From UBA7328 sp002471345 (lineage in GTDB: Bacteria > Bacteroidota > Bacteroidia > Chitinophagales > Saprospiraceae): a stretch of 28,118 nt of DNA. The translations under genes and the position numbers were made by a program. Shown piece by piece: positions 1 to 8,554 of the stretch (its first letter is position 1; every line of letters begins with the position of its first letter). The stretch covers positions 1 to 28,118 of the forward strand of contig CAXGOB010000063.1 in the NCBI GenBank assembly GCA_964011275.1, given 5' to 3'. The notes under the pieces were generated by a model. It did not search any database. It was not told the origin of the DNA and saw only the letters and a list, made by a program, of their open reading frames with translations.

Positions 1-69
1 GTATTAAACACTATTATTTAAATTATAAACTGTCTTAAGTAACGTAAGTCTTCACATGGACTAAAGATA
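1..69 (-). pseudogene. Decayed start region of a DUF6090 copy (runs off left edge)
   Basis: The minus strand has a perfect TATCTTTA box at 62-69, then 4 nt, then ATG at 57-55, which is the layout of the intact DUF6090 copies. The ATG is followed at once by TGA. A few bases on comes CTTACGTTACTTAAGA, which resembles the CTTACATTCCTTAGAA that encodes L-T-F-L-R in intact copies. I read it as the promoter and first codons of a dead copy whose remainder lies left of the window or is lost. The box and spacing are seen directly; the homology of the following bases is inference. Confidence 0.45.
62..69 (-). promoter_or_regulatory. TATCTTTA box of a dead DUF6090 copy
   Basis: This is an exact TATCTTTA on the minus strand, 4 nt before an ATG. 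It survives although the reading frame behind it stops immediately. Confidence 0.45.
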
Positions 70-156
70 AGATATCAGGTCAATGTCTTATAGAATGGTT
101 TTAAAGTAATTTCATCTTTCGCTAAGTTAACAAGAAGAAGGAAAGGTATTGAATCA

Positions 157-321
157 CTAGTCACTTTTCTTTTTGAATTGAGCTTGCTGATTATTCAGAT
201 CTAACACCATCAATACTCCAATGACTATTGAGGCGATTTCTCCCATAGTATAAAGTAGATACTTCTGAGTAATACCACTATCAAGAAAATTCTGTCTAAT
301 TCTTCTAAGAATTGTGAGTAT
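157..321 (-). pseudogene. N-terminal remnant of a DUF6090 copy, start codon lost (ATG to ATA)
   Basis: Reading from 321, codons give I-L-T-I-L-R-R-I-R-Q-N-F-L-D-S-G, then YLLYTMGEIASIVIG, then LDLNNQQAQFKKKSD and a TAG at 159-157. This aligns codon for codon with the constant DUF6090 N-terminus. The initiator position is ATA, so the original start is gone. Only the cytoplasmic segment and membrane helix survive, and the periplasmic domain is absent. It lies 11 bp downstream of the intact copy at 333-1124 and has no box of its own, because the sequence in front is the end of that gene. It could instead be a minimal anchor peptide using an unusual start, but a relic is more likely. Confidence 0.7.
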
Positions 322-332
322 GATTTTTCTTA

Positions 333-1124
333 TTACTTGACATCTAATTCTTCAGAATTGATCGAAGGACATTTGGATATCGCTATTGAATCAATTTTAG
401 AAATGAAATTTCCCATCCTCTTGTATGTAAGTACAAGCACCCGTGTATGTCTGATGAAATCGATCAACAAGTTCGCAAACTCTTTATCATTAAGTAGTAG
501 CTCGTTTGTGGATTTAAATCGACTTACGTGCAAGGATTCGTCAAGATCAAACTGTTTAGATGAAGCGGAAATTCGATCGATCCTAGCATTCAGATAGGGA
601 TAAAGTTGATTGTCTACAAACTGAGCCTGAAGTTCTTCATAAGTCAATAGAAACTCAAAATGTGAGTTGAGACTTCTCATATTCTCTATTACTTCAATAG
701 AGGACAAGAGCTCTAATTTTCCAGAGCTTATCAATAGGTCGTAGATATTGGTTACACTTCCTGCTCCACCCAACCATCGACTTTCAAAAGCATGAATTCC
801 ATTGTTAATTTCTTCTTGTGTGATTTCTATTGACGGATCATTAATTGACATTAGAATTTGCTCACTCGAAGAAATGGCATCAGCATAGATTTTTCCACCT
901 TCTTCTTGAAAGAACTTGGACAAACCCATTTCCTCATGAATAGTGCAATACAACTTTTGTTCTTCTATTAACGCCAATCTTTTTTCATTCCAATTGTTGA
1001 TCTGTAACGCGATCAATATTCCGATGACGACAAGGGTGATTTCTCCAATGCCATATAATAGATACTTCCTGGATGATCCAGACTCAATCAACGACTTTCT
1101 TATTTTTCTGAGGAAGGTGAGCAT
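333..1124 (-). CDS. DUF6090 family membrane-anchored protein, intact copy
   Basis: 263 residues. Residues 1-24 are basic (MLTFLRKIRKSLIESGSSRK) and should stay in the cytoplasm. Residues 25-43 form one hydrophobic helix, and QINNWNE follows at 41-47, so the rest should be periplasmic by the positive-inside rule. Residues 128-153 carry the family signature (YDLLISSGKLELL, then a helix with MRSL). The start is fixed by homology and by a TATCTTCA box 4 nt upstream. This copy deviates slightly in the helix (YGIGEIT where others have YAIGEIA). It is divergent from the S9 peptidase at 1317. Family membership is recognised from the N-terminus; the molecular function is not known. Confidence 0.88.
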   Translation of the reverse strand: MLTFLRKIRKSLIESGSSRKYLLYGIGEITLVVIGILIALQINNWNEKRLALIEEQKLYCTIHEEMGLSKFFQEEGGKIYADAISSSEQILMSINDPSIEITQEEINNGIHAFESRWLGGAGSVTNIYDLLISSGKLELLSSIEVIENMRSLNSHFEFLLTYEELQAQFVDNQLYPYLNARIDRISASSKQFDLDESLHVSRFKSTNELLLNDKEFANLLIDFIRHTRVLVLTYKRMGNFISKIDSIAISKCPSINSEELDVK

Positions 1125-1128
1125 TTAG

Positions 1129-1136
1129 TGAAGATA
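1129..1136 (-). promoter_or_regulatory. Promoter-like box TATCTTCA, 4 nt before ATG
   Basis: This is a one-base variant of the array's TATCTTTA box, placed 4 nt (CTAA) before the start of 333-1124. It resembles the Bacteroidota -7 consensus TAnnTTTG. That position would put the transcript start at or next to the ATG. Confidence 0.6.
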
Positions 1137-1316
1137 ATAAAAGACCACTATGTCTTAAAAATGATTCGAAAATACCCCTTCAACATCAACAAGAGCTTGT
1201 GCTAAGTTTTATCATTGACCTTTTTTTAATCTTTTATATTTAATAGTCTTGATAAGAATTGATGTGTAGTGGTTATCTTAATGATCATATTTTATTAAAA
1301 GCAAATCTCCAGTAAT

Positions 1317-3557
1317 ATGAAACTTGTCTGCTCTTCCCTAATTTCCTTCATCATGATTCTTGGCCCTCTCTCCTCACAATCTACGGACACTAGTGAGGAC
1401 GATTTAAGTCCAATGACATTCTTAGATATGCGTAAGATGAAGAGAACTGGTTCTTATGCTCCTAGTCCTGATGGCAATTGGATGCTTTACACCATGACTG
1501 TACCCAATTGGGATTCCGCAAAAAGTCAGAGCGATATACATCTTGTTTCATTAAAGGATGGATTGAGTGATCACAAGCAAATGACTTTTACAGACGAGAA
1601 AAGTGAAACCTCACCAAAATGGTCAACAGATGGTGATTATTTCATCTTTTCTTCTAATCGAGACGGTGATAAGAATCAAATCTATATGATGAAACCTGAT
1701 GGAGGTGAAGCCAGGAAAATAACCAAAGTCAAGGAAGGAGTGTCGGGATATGAATTCAGTGAGGATGGACATTGGCTGATTTTTAAAAGTGGAAAGGAAG
1801 AAGATGTTCAATTATTTGCATTGCCAGCCAGTAATCCTTCGGAGGCAGAACCTGAACTATTAACATCAGGAGAAACCTCAATCAAAGATTGGGAAGTTTC
1901 TCCAACTGGGAAACGCATATACTTTACACGACCAGATCATCAGGATACTGATAATATCACTCGGATGGAGGAAGGGTTTACAGTGGATGTGAAAAATTAT
2001 GCGACGCCCCTAGAAAGTCTGTGGTACATAGATTTAGAATCGAAAGAAGAACACAGAATCACTGAAGATGCGAGCTATACCGTATCTGGAATTGTTATTT
2101 CAGATGACGGCAAATGGGTCGGATACAAGGGAACATCTTCAAGTCGCTATAAAAGGAATATCACAGAACAAAGGATCAATGCTGACTTGTTTTTATTTGA
2201 TGTGACAAATAATAGTATTGAAAGATTAACAGAAAATGAGGAGGTCGCCGAGGCAGGCCCATTCTTTTCTCCTGATGGAAGATGGATAGCATTTATATCT
2301 AGTGATGATATGAGTGGATATAATATGAACAGCAGAAAGATCTACTTAAGAACAGTAAATGACGAAGGAGGGGCATTTAAGAAACTAGGAGCTAACTTGG
2401 ATTATCCTGGAGTAAATTTTTGGTCTGAGGATGGAAACACCATTTACTTCAATGCTGGGATAAAAGTTACTAGGCAACTTATGTCAATAGATGTCAATAA
2501 TGCAGAGGTCCAAATGATTACTGATGAAAAAGCGAGAATGACCGTAAATCAAGATGAGGACACTGGAGTGCTATTAATCAATTATAGTGACCCTAAAACT
2601 TCATCTACATTGTATACTACTAAAGATCTCCTGTCTGTGAAAGATCGATCGTCTTGGATTCAATTAACAGATGCTAATCCTGAGGTCAACAATTTTGCCT
2701 TAGGAAAACAGTATGAGATCAATTATACTTCAACTGATGGGAAAGAAGTAGGAGGTGTGGTTTTCCTTCCTGTTGGATACGAAGAGGGTAAAAGATATCC
2801 ATTAGTTGTTTCGATCCATGGAGGTCCAGCTGGTGCAGATTACCTTAGTTTTAATGAGAATAGCGGGCAAGTTTATGCAGGAGCTGGATATGTCATGTTT
2901 TGCCCTAATTATCGTGGATCCACTAATTATGGTGAAGCACACAGAACCGACATCGTCGGCAATTACTTTCCTCAGGCATTTGACGACATCATGACTGGTG
3001 TAGATTATTTGATTGAAGAAGGTATTGTGGATGGAGATAGAATGGGTGCGATGGGTTGGAGTGCCGGTGGTCATTGGTCCAATTGGATTCTTACTCATAC
3101 AGACCGTTTTAAAGCCATAAGTTCAGGAGCAGGAACCATGAACTGGATCTCCATGTATGCACAAAGCGATGTACAAAGAAATCGCCGTTATTACTTAGGT
3201 GATACACCTTTGTATGAAGATTTTGAACCATTCTGGGAGCAATCTCCCTTGAAGTATATCAAAAATGCGAAAACTCCAACTATGGTCCACGTGGTAGCAG
3301 GAGATCCAAGAGTACCCAGCCCTCAATCAGTAGAGTTGCACATGGCATTAAAGAAGCTTGGTGTGGATACAGAGTTATTCATGTATCCTGGCAAAAGTCA
3401 CGGCATTCCTGATACAAGAAATCGCTTAGTCAAGGCAGTCAGTGAAATGGCATGGATGGATTACTATGTGAGAGGGAAAGGTGAAAAATTCTCATGGCAA
3501 GATGTTCTTAGAACACTTGAAGAAGAGGGTGGGGAAGAGGATGACGAAAAAGAATAG
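1317..3557 (+). CDS. Exported S9 family (prolyl oligopeptidase-type) serine peptidase
   Basis: 746 residues. A short signal peptide (about 1-21, ending near LSSQS) implies export. Residues about 35-480 form a beta-propeller with TolB/PD40-like repeats (SPDGNWMLY, STDGDYFIFSSNRDG, SPDGRWIAFIS). The C-terminal alpha/beta-hydrolase domain has the nucleophile motif G-W-S-A-G-G with Ser582, the acid Asp663 in GDPRVP and His695 in KSHGIP, the usual S9 order. It likely cleaves peptides in the periplasm or outside the cell. It lacks a DPP-IV double-Glu motif, so an acylaminoacyl or oligopeptidase-like specificity is more likely. The C-terminus ends in an odd acidic tail (EEEGGEEDDEKE). It is monocistronic and divergent from the DUF6090 gene at 333-1124. 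Confidence 0.93.
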   Translation: MKLVCSSLISFIMILGPLSSQSTDTSEDDLSPMTFLDMRKMKRTGSYAPSPDGNWMLYTMTVPNWDSAKSQSDIHLVSLKDGLSDHKQMTFTDEKSETSPKWSTDGDYFIFSSNRDGDKNQIYMMKPDGGEARKITKVKEGVSGYEFSEDGHWLIFKSGKEEDVQLFALPASNPSEAEPELLTSGETSIKDWEVSPTGKRIYFTRPDHQDTDNITRMEEGFTVDVKNYATPLESLWYIDLESKEEHRITEDASYTVSGIVISDDGKWVGYKGTSSSRYKRNITEQRINADLFLFDVTNNSIERLTENEEVAEAGPFFSPDGRWIAFISSDDMSGYNMNSRKIYLRTVNDEGGAFKKLGANLDYPGVNFWSEDGNTIYFNAGIKVTRQLMSIDVNNAEVQMITDEKARMTVNQDEDTGVLLINYSDPKTSSTLYTTKDLLSVKDRSSWIQLTDANPEVNNFALGKQYEINYTSTDGKEVGGVVFLPVGYEEGKRYPLVVSIHGGPAGADYLSFNENSGQVYAGAGYVMFCPNYRGSTNYGEAHRTDIVGNYFPQAFDDIMTGVDYLIEEGIVDGDRMGAMGWSAGGHWSNWILTHTDRFKAISSGAGTMNWISMYAQSDVQRNRRYYLGDTPLYEDFEPFWEQSPLKYIKNAKTPTMVHVVAGDPRVPSPQSVELHMALKKLGVDTELFMYPGKSHGIPDTRNRLVKAVSEMAWMDYYVRGKGEKFSWQDVLRTLEEEGGEEDDEKE

Positions 3558-3625
3558 AATATGATATTGAGTAAATTGGAAATGTGAATTATTATGCTGA
3601 ACTAAGAACCAGCTATGCTTTTGAT

Positions 3626-4355
3626 CTATTTTGATGATTTAGTTTCTGCTTCAATTAACTTAATGACTTCTTCTCCTTCTTTTTTACATCGGGTAAATAA
3701 TCTAACAAAAAGAGTTGAAGTGTGATTTATAGATTTGGTTAGCGTCAAAACATCAGGCTCATTAAGAATCGCTTTGAAGGCTGAATGACTCGGTTTTTTA
3801 GTCGGTTCTGACCTCATCATTTCAAGGTCACTATGACTTAGAAACTCATATTTAAGTTCTCTCATTTCAATTCTATTTCGGTAACCATTTTGCCAATTGT
3901 TTGCATACCTTTTATAACGTTTATAGTAATCTTGAATACTACTAATCAATTCAGAGCTTGCATAAACTTTGTGTAATCCAGAAGTCCTAATCTCATCCCA
4001 AATTTCTGTATTCAGGTCGACGCAAATTTATAAAAGCCTTTGCAAACTCTAATGAATCACGGATATACTGACTTTCAGATTCCAAAATTGGAATGAGAAG
4101 AGCTGACGACTTTACCTGTTGTTCTAGACTTCTTATATAGGAGTGAATGCTCGCAGTATCATTTCGAATATCTTCTGAAAGGGCGAGAAGTGATTGTTCG
4201 AATTCTTTTCTTGATTCATTCCAATTATTAATCTGCAATGCAATTAAAATTCCGATGACCACCAGAGCTATTTCACCAATAGCATAAACTAGGTATTTCT
4301 TTGTGGAGCCAGTATTTATCATTGATCGCCTTATTTTCCTGAGGAATGTGAGCAT
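3626..4355 (-). pseudogene. DUF6090 copy broken by one frameshift
   Basis: The start half (MLTFLRKIRRSMINTGSTKK, then YAIGEIALVVIGILIALQINNW) reads from 4355 and ends at a TGA at 3993. Shifting frame near 4005-4040 restores a continuous C-terminal reading: EIWDEIRTSGLHKVYASSE, then LISSIQDYYKRYKRY, on to ...KLIEAETKSSK and a stop at 3626. The restored part carries the family SG-L-x...L..I..YY signature at the expected place, so this was a full copy of about 243 codons. The box and ATG are perfect. A sequencing error could also explain a single shift. Confidence 0.85.
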
Positions 4356-4359
4356 ATGT

Positions 4360-4367
4360 TAAAGATA
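4360..4367 (-). promoter_or_regulatory. Promoter-like box TATCTTTA, 4 nt before ATG
   Basis: Exact box, spacer ACAT, ahead of the frameshifted copy 3626-4355. AAGACTT lies 13 nt upstream across a pyrimidine-rich run, as it does in front of 7589-8335. Confidence 0.6.
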
Positions 4368-4642
4368 AAAAAGAGGAGAGAAGTCTTTCAAAGCAGTTCT
4401 AAAGTAGTCCAGTCTTCCACCTTATATTTTAATATTACTTCTAATATGGTAGAAGTCTTTTTTCTTGTCTTTGTCTATGTTAGAACTTATTAATCTACTT
4501 ACTTTTTTTGAGCTCAAGAATGCTGTTCAAATTAGAAAAGGGATAATCCATTCGTGATATGGGATATCGAGGCATGTGTTTTATAATATCAAAATACTAT
4601 TTGATTCGATGACCACTTATCCAAATAACCATATATCTACTT

Positions 4643-5104
4643 CTAATAATTCTCTTCCAAATACTTCAAGGTCAACTCTGTATGTCTAGGATATTGATTT
4701 ACCCGGCGTCGCCAATAATCTAAATTCACGAGCCGCTCAGTTATGATATTCTCAAAATGAGGGTCTTTCAATATCTTTTCTAAATCGAAGTCGAAAGTGG
4801 TATCACCAATATCGTTAAGGTGTTTATATAATTGGTTTGCTATTGATACTGTTCTGCGTACACTATAGTGTTCCCCTATGTAATCATTAAGTTCATCCCA
4901 GCTTTTTCTGGCACCTATATGAAGAGAATTCGCATATTGCATTCTTGTATTATACTCGGTCAATAGATGTCGCAATGAATCGTCCTGGATCAAATTAAAA
5001 TCTTCACCGTTAATGACCTGTTCAAACTTTGCTGTTCTTGGAGCGAAAAATGAGGTGGCAGTATGGGTTAGATAATAATTGAAGGTGTCAGAAGATATCG
5101 GCAT
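4643..5104 (-). pseudogene. C-terminal fragment of a DUF6090 copy (no membrane anchor)
   Basis: From an ATG at 5104 the frame reads MPISSDTFNYYLTHTATSFF, then FEQVINGEDFNLIQDDSLRHLL, HFENIITERLV and ...LTLKYLEENY, ending at 4643. The FEQVINGEDFNLI...LRHLL part matches the mid-protein DUF6090 signature, and FENII matches the ENVI segment near the family C-terminus. Roughly the first 95 residues, including the membrane helix, are missing. Upstream, the sequence passes directly into the last codons of the neighbouring copy 5110-5816, so a deletion appears to have joined the two. A TTG start at 5140 would lengthen the frame with residues that have no family similarity. Confidence 0.72.
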
Positions 5105-5109
5105 TCCAG

Positions 5110-5816
5110 CTAATCCTGTATGCGCAAGTACATTCGACAAGCATTTTGAGCTTTCTGAATATTATCTACTAACAGTTCATCCAGATAATCTCTATTACAT
5201 TTTCTATTTCAAATTCTGATAGAACTTCAGATAAAGTTTTACCCTTATTTATTGGATCATCATCGAAAACTCCTTCTCTATCAATAATCTGCAAGACGAG
5301 GGATGGATAATCAGATCTCTTATTATTGATTCTGTAGTAGGTGTGATCCCAGAAAGAATAATAGTTGGTTATTTTATTTCTGAGCTTCGTGTTCCGTATT
5401 AATCTTAATTGCCCAGATGAAGTGATTTCTTGAACCGTACCTGTTAATCTGGCATTTGGCAAGTCGGAACCAAATGCATGACTCCGATCAAGTACTTGCA
5501 TCTCTGAATCGGTCAAAATAGTCCTCCGGTCATCAAGATAACTCTTGACAACTTTAAGATCACCCTCCTTTCTTTCCATTCCATTTTCAATAAATCTGAT
5601 CAGTGATGTGTCTCTTTCTATATCAAGAACAAATCTTTTCAGATAATCTTTTTCAAACTGTCTGTTAACTCTGTTTTGATTCCAATTGTTAATCTGCAAG
5701 GCAATCAATATTCCAATTACAACCAAAGCTATCTCACCTACTGCAATAACCAAGTACTGCCTGCTATTGCCTCTTTTAATCAACGATTTTCTAATTTTTC
5801 TGAGAAATGTAAACAT
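5110..5816 (-). pseudogene. DUF6090 copy, long-leader subtype, frameshifted near its 3' end
   Basis: Reading from the ATG at 5816 gives MFTFLRKIRKSLIKRGNSRQ, then YLVIAVGEIALVVIGILIA and QINNWNQNRVNRQFEKDYLK. Mid-protein it has VQEITSSGQLRLIRNTKLRN. After FEIENVIE the frame hits a TAG at 5169. A one-base shift near 5183 instead gives DYLDELLVDNIQKAQNACRM and YLRIQD with a stop at 5110, which is a normal family tail. The start lies 37 nt after a perfect TATCTTTA box rather than 4 nt. An in-frame TTG at 5846 could extend the N-terminus by ten residues. The tail loss is small, so a 215-residue product could still be partly functional. Confidence 0.75.
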
Positions 5817-5853
5817 GAGATATACAGTATTGACATAGTGCAACAACTATCAC

Positions 5854-5861
5854 TAAAGATA
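5854..5861 (-). promoter_or_regulatory. Promoter-like box TATCTTTA, 37 nt before ATG
   Basis: Exact box, but the MFTFLRK start is 37 nt away. The intervening bases encode LLHYVNTVYL in frame, which aligns with the same interval of 14846-15655. At the usual 4-nt position stands TAG rather than ATG. Confidence 0.55.
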
Positions 5862-5901
5862 AGAAATAAGGCTATCCACTTCCTATAGATGAAATACTCT
5901 A

Positions 5902-6690
5902 TTAAAGATTCAATTCGCTTTCTTGAATAATACTTATTTCATCAATTGCGGAAATTACACGTTCAAGGCTTATTATTTGACCTGTTCTCATCTCAAATGA
6001 ATATTTGAGGAGATTCCTGAATTCAGGGTCATTGCGTAGGAATTGATAATTCTTTGGTCGCAATCCAAAGTGAGACCGAAACCATTGCTTTTCAATATAT
6101 TGAGAAACCTTGTCTTTATAATCGATGTCACCAAAAGTATGACTTCTGGACAGTTCTACGAGGTCAAAATGTTGCAATACATAACTTTCAAAGAATTCAG
6201 TGATATTTTCAGAAATGATGGTTCGACTGTCGATACGTGGTAAGAGCACTTCGTAGAGTTCATGAATTTTCTCAGCCAGTGTGTCGTTTGATAATTTAAT
6301 TTCTTTGATTGACTCGTAGGCACTACTCACTGTATAGTTTGAGGTAGACTCCTTGGTTATTATGCGGAAATCTTGACTCAGTGAATCATGAAAGACATTG
6401 GATTCATCCAAGAAATCCAAGATTTCTATGCCTAAAACCAGTCTATCTTTACTCAAGCGTCGGGAAAACACAGCTTGCTCTCTTTGTTCCTTTAAATTGT
6501 CTTCAAGCAATTGAAGTGAGTTGATTTCATTGATTTTTTGTATCCTTTTATTATTCCAATTATTAATCTGCAAGGCAATTAAAATTCCGATCACAACAAG
6601 AGCAATCTCTCCGATGGCATAGAGAAGATATTTACGGGTAGAACCTTTTTCAACCATTGACCTTCTTATTTTTCTGAGTAAAGTGAGCAT
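5902..6690 (-). CDS. DUF6090 family membrane-anchored protein, intact copy (YESLK-type)
   Basis: 262 residues. The constant part is MLTLLRKIRRSMVEKGSTRK, then the standard helix and QINNWNN at 41-47. The mid-protein signature is of the second kind: SAYESIKEIKLSNDTL at 123-138, then a helix ending LYEVLLP, in place of the SGKLxLI type. Predicted topology is one membrane helix with a periplasmic C-terminal domain of about 215 residues rich in charged helices. The start is supported by a TATATTTG box at 4 nt, the only box in the array that matches the Bacteroidota TAnnTTTG consensus fully. Function unknown. Confidence 0.88.
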   Translation of the reverse strand: MLTLLRKIRRSMVEKGSTRKYLLYAIGEIALVVIGILIALQINNWNNKRIQKINEINSLQLLEDNLKEQREQAVFSRRLSKDRLVLGIEILDFLDESNVFHDSLSQDFRIITKESTSNYTVSSAYESIKEIKLSNDTLAEKIHELYEVLLPRIDSRTIISENITEFFESYVLQHFDLVELSRSHTFGDIDYKDKVSQYIEKQWFRSHFGLRPKNYQFLRNDPEFRNLLKYSFEMRTGQIISLERVISAIDEISIIQESELNL

Positions 6691-6694
6691 TCTT

Positions 6695-6702
6695 CAAATA
6701 TA
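6695..6702 (-). promoter_or_regulatory. Promoter-like box TATATTTG, 4 nt before ATG
   Basis: Exact match to TAnnTTTG, the Bacteroidota -7 element, at the array's standard position (spacer AAGA). This copy links the array's TATCTTTA box to that known promoter class. Confidence 0.65.
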
Positions 6703-6847
6703 ATGAATCGGATATATGAAGGAACTTCAGATATGGTAGTAAAACCAATATGGCTTCGTTGATACTATAGAAAAGACCATGAATCAAACATCGAATTTTA
6801 CTAGTTTATAACTTGTCTACATAGATCTTATGGGGCAACATCGAAAC

Positions 6848-7564
6848 CTATTCAATGGTCTGCGAAAGCTCAATAATCCGATGTATCGCATAATGCACTC
6901 TATCGTAATCTTCTCCTTCTATAAGTTCACTTAAAAAGATGCTTGTCTGTCTAATCACATTTTCAAATTCCAGTGTTTTGAGTACCTCCCAATTAATTCG
7001 CCCATCAGAAGTATCCCTAAAATTGAGATCCTTATTGAGAATTGGGACGAGAAATATTCTGGTATAGACCATTTTTTGAGTTTCATTCTCCTGATAATCC
7101 TTTACCCAATCGTTCCATGAAATGAGTAGTTTTCTCAGTTCCTCATCACGTATTACCTCAAACGTCGAATTGTTAAGCATTGAAAGAATGGTGCCTTGAG
7201 ATGGGTTAAAGGTGTACCTTTCTAAACTCAGCCTTAACTTGAGAAAGACCGAATCTACAATATGCGATTCAAGTTGAATAGGAAAATACTCCACGAGATC
7301 CAAGGTACTCGAATAAGCAAGCCTATGGGCCGAGTATCCTCTTTCAAATTGCTTTTTATTATCTCGAAATTCGCTGTTTATTTCAGTAAGTAGTAGTTTC
7401 TCTAGCACCCGATCCTTCCTCCATTCATTCCAATTATTGATCTGCAGAGCAATCAATATTCCAATAACTACTAAAGCAATCTCACCGATGGCATATATCA
7501 AGTATTTACGTGATGAGCCTGATTCAATCAAAGACTTTCTTACTTTTCTGAGGAAGGTGAGCAT
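6848..7564 (-). CDS. DUF6090 family membrane-anchored protein, intact copy (short)
   Basis: 238 residues, the shortest intact copy. The N-terminus is MLTFLRKVRKSLIESGSSRK, then a helix at 25-43 and QINNWNE at 41-47. The signature is of the first type but lacks the SGKL core: ILSMLNNSTFEVIRDEELRK at 126-145. Towards the C-terminus LEFENVIRQ precedes the final helix. The box in front is degenerate (TATATAAA), so expression may be weaker than for its neighbours. The next gene downstream starts 158 bp away with its own box. Function unknown. Confidence 0.87.
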   Translation of the reverse strand: MLTFLRKVRKSLIESGSSRKYLIYAIGEIALVVIGILIALQINNWNEWRKDRVLEKLLLTEINSEFRDNKKQFERGYSAHRLAYSSTLDLVEYFPIQLESHIVDSVFLKLRLSLERYTFNPSQGTILSMLNNSTFEVIRDEELRKLLISWNDWVKDYQENETQKMVYTRIFLVPILNKDLNFRDTSDGRINWEVLKTLEFENVIRQTSIFLSELIEGEDYDRVHYAIHRIIELSQTIE

Positions 7565-7568
7565 ATGT

Positions 7569-7576
7569 TTTATATA
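7569..7576 (-). promoter_or_regulatory. Degenerate box TATATAAA, 4 nt before ATG
   Basis: Occupies the standard position (spacer ACAT) before 6848-7564, but has AAA where other boxes have TTTA or TTTG. Confidence 0.4.
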
Positions 7577-7588
7577 GATTAAGAATCC

Positions 7589-8335
7589 TTATTCATTAGT
7601 AGTATATCTTTCTTTAAGAAGAGAACTTAGACTGGTATTCATTTCCTTTAAAATCTTGAGTTTTCTCTCTCTCTGAGAATAGTATAAGCGTTTAGTGGCT
7701 GCCCATGAATTGAATTTGGGTAACAGAGTTGCTATTTCAGCAGATTCCCATATTTCATCGATCAGATGCCCGTCATTGATAAATGTGAATTTGTGAGTGA
7801 AGTGATTAGTGTATTCTTGGATTGAATTCAGATATAAATTTCAATTTTCATAATCAGATACTTTAATATTTTCATAATATGAATAGTAATCATTTATTCT
7901 TTCAATGATTTGTCGGTCGAATAAATTGACTTCACCTGACATGACTAAAATGTCGTAGGTACTATTGTTTTCAAGTCGAGCTATATTGACAACAGGGCTG
8001 AATTCATGTCGTGCAATTTGTATTAATGTATCCAAAGTCGACTCAGGCTTGGTAAGTCGGATTTTGAAGCTTTCAAATATTTGATATTCTCTTTCTATTC
8101 TTAGAAGATTGGTTGACAAATGTATACTGTCATTACTGAGATCTATCATTAGGCCTTTGACGTTTTCCTTGATTCGCTCATGGTTCTTTCTCGATTCGTT
8201 CCAATTATTGATCTGTAGGGCTATCAATATCCCAATCACAACCAATGCAATCTCACCAATCGCATAAATCAAGTCTTTTCTGGTTGAACCAGATTCGATT
8301 AATGATTTTCTGATTTTTCTTAAGAAGGTGAGCAT
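7589..8335 (-). pseudogene. DUF6090 copy with a single in-frame TGA
   Basis: The frame from 8335 to 7589 is exactly 249 codons with one internal stop, TGA at 7843-7841. Before it lie the constant N-terminus (with YAIGEIALVVIGILIALQINNW) and NSTYDILVMSGEVNLFDRQI. After it the same frame continues for 83 codons: NLYLNSIQEYTNHFTHKFTF, HLIDEIWESAEIATLLPKFN, ...SLLKERYTTNE. No shift is needed, so one base substitution inactivated an otherwise complete gene. A product truncated at 164 residues would keep the anchor and the signature. The box is perfect. Confidence 0.85.
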
Positions 8336-8339
8336 GTGT

Positions 8340-8347
8340 TAAAGATA
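8340..8347 (-). promoter_or_regulatory. Promoter-like box TATCTTTA, 4 nt before ATG
   Basis: Exact box, spacer ACAC, with AAGACTT 13 nt upstream of it. Confidence 0.6.
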
Positions 8348-8502
8348 TGAAAGAAGAAGCAAGTCTTGTACAACTATTCCATGGCCCTGTGCAGTATCAT
8401 GTATATGTGCTCGAGTCCAATGTATTCCATCTATTTTGTAGGATAAAATTTACATTCTCTCAATCTTTCACTGAGGTTGGTACATTAACGTCCCATTAAT
8501 AT

Positions 8503-8511
8503 TAGAATTTG
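8503..8511 (+). promoter_or_regulatory. Possible promoter of the metal operon
   Basis: TAGAATTTG at 8503-8511 is a near match to the TAnnTTTG -7 element with one extra base, and TTG at 8477-8479 lies about 23 nt upstream. A transcript would begin near 8516 and leave about 40 nt before the preferred ATG at 8555. The call rests on resemblance only. Confidence 0.3.
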
Positions 8512-8554
8512 GCATATGTTTAAGAATAACCATAATTTTGTAGGGTTAAGTAAT

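Noticed and set aside
337..597. 86-codon plus-strand open frame
   Set aside because: It is antisense to the C-terminal half of an intact DUF6090 gene and is best explained as a shadow of it.
3558..3625. Weak similarity to the DUF6090 start (TTCACATTTCC on the minus strand)
   Set aside because: Only about 11 bases match, in the wrong frame and with no box. This is expected by chance in AT-rich DNA.
8516..8554. Earlier ATG for the Cys-rich protein
   Set aside because: It would put 13 mostly polar residues before the signal peptide, and it coincides with the likely transcript start. The ATG at 8555 fits better.
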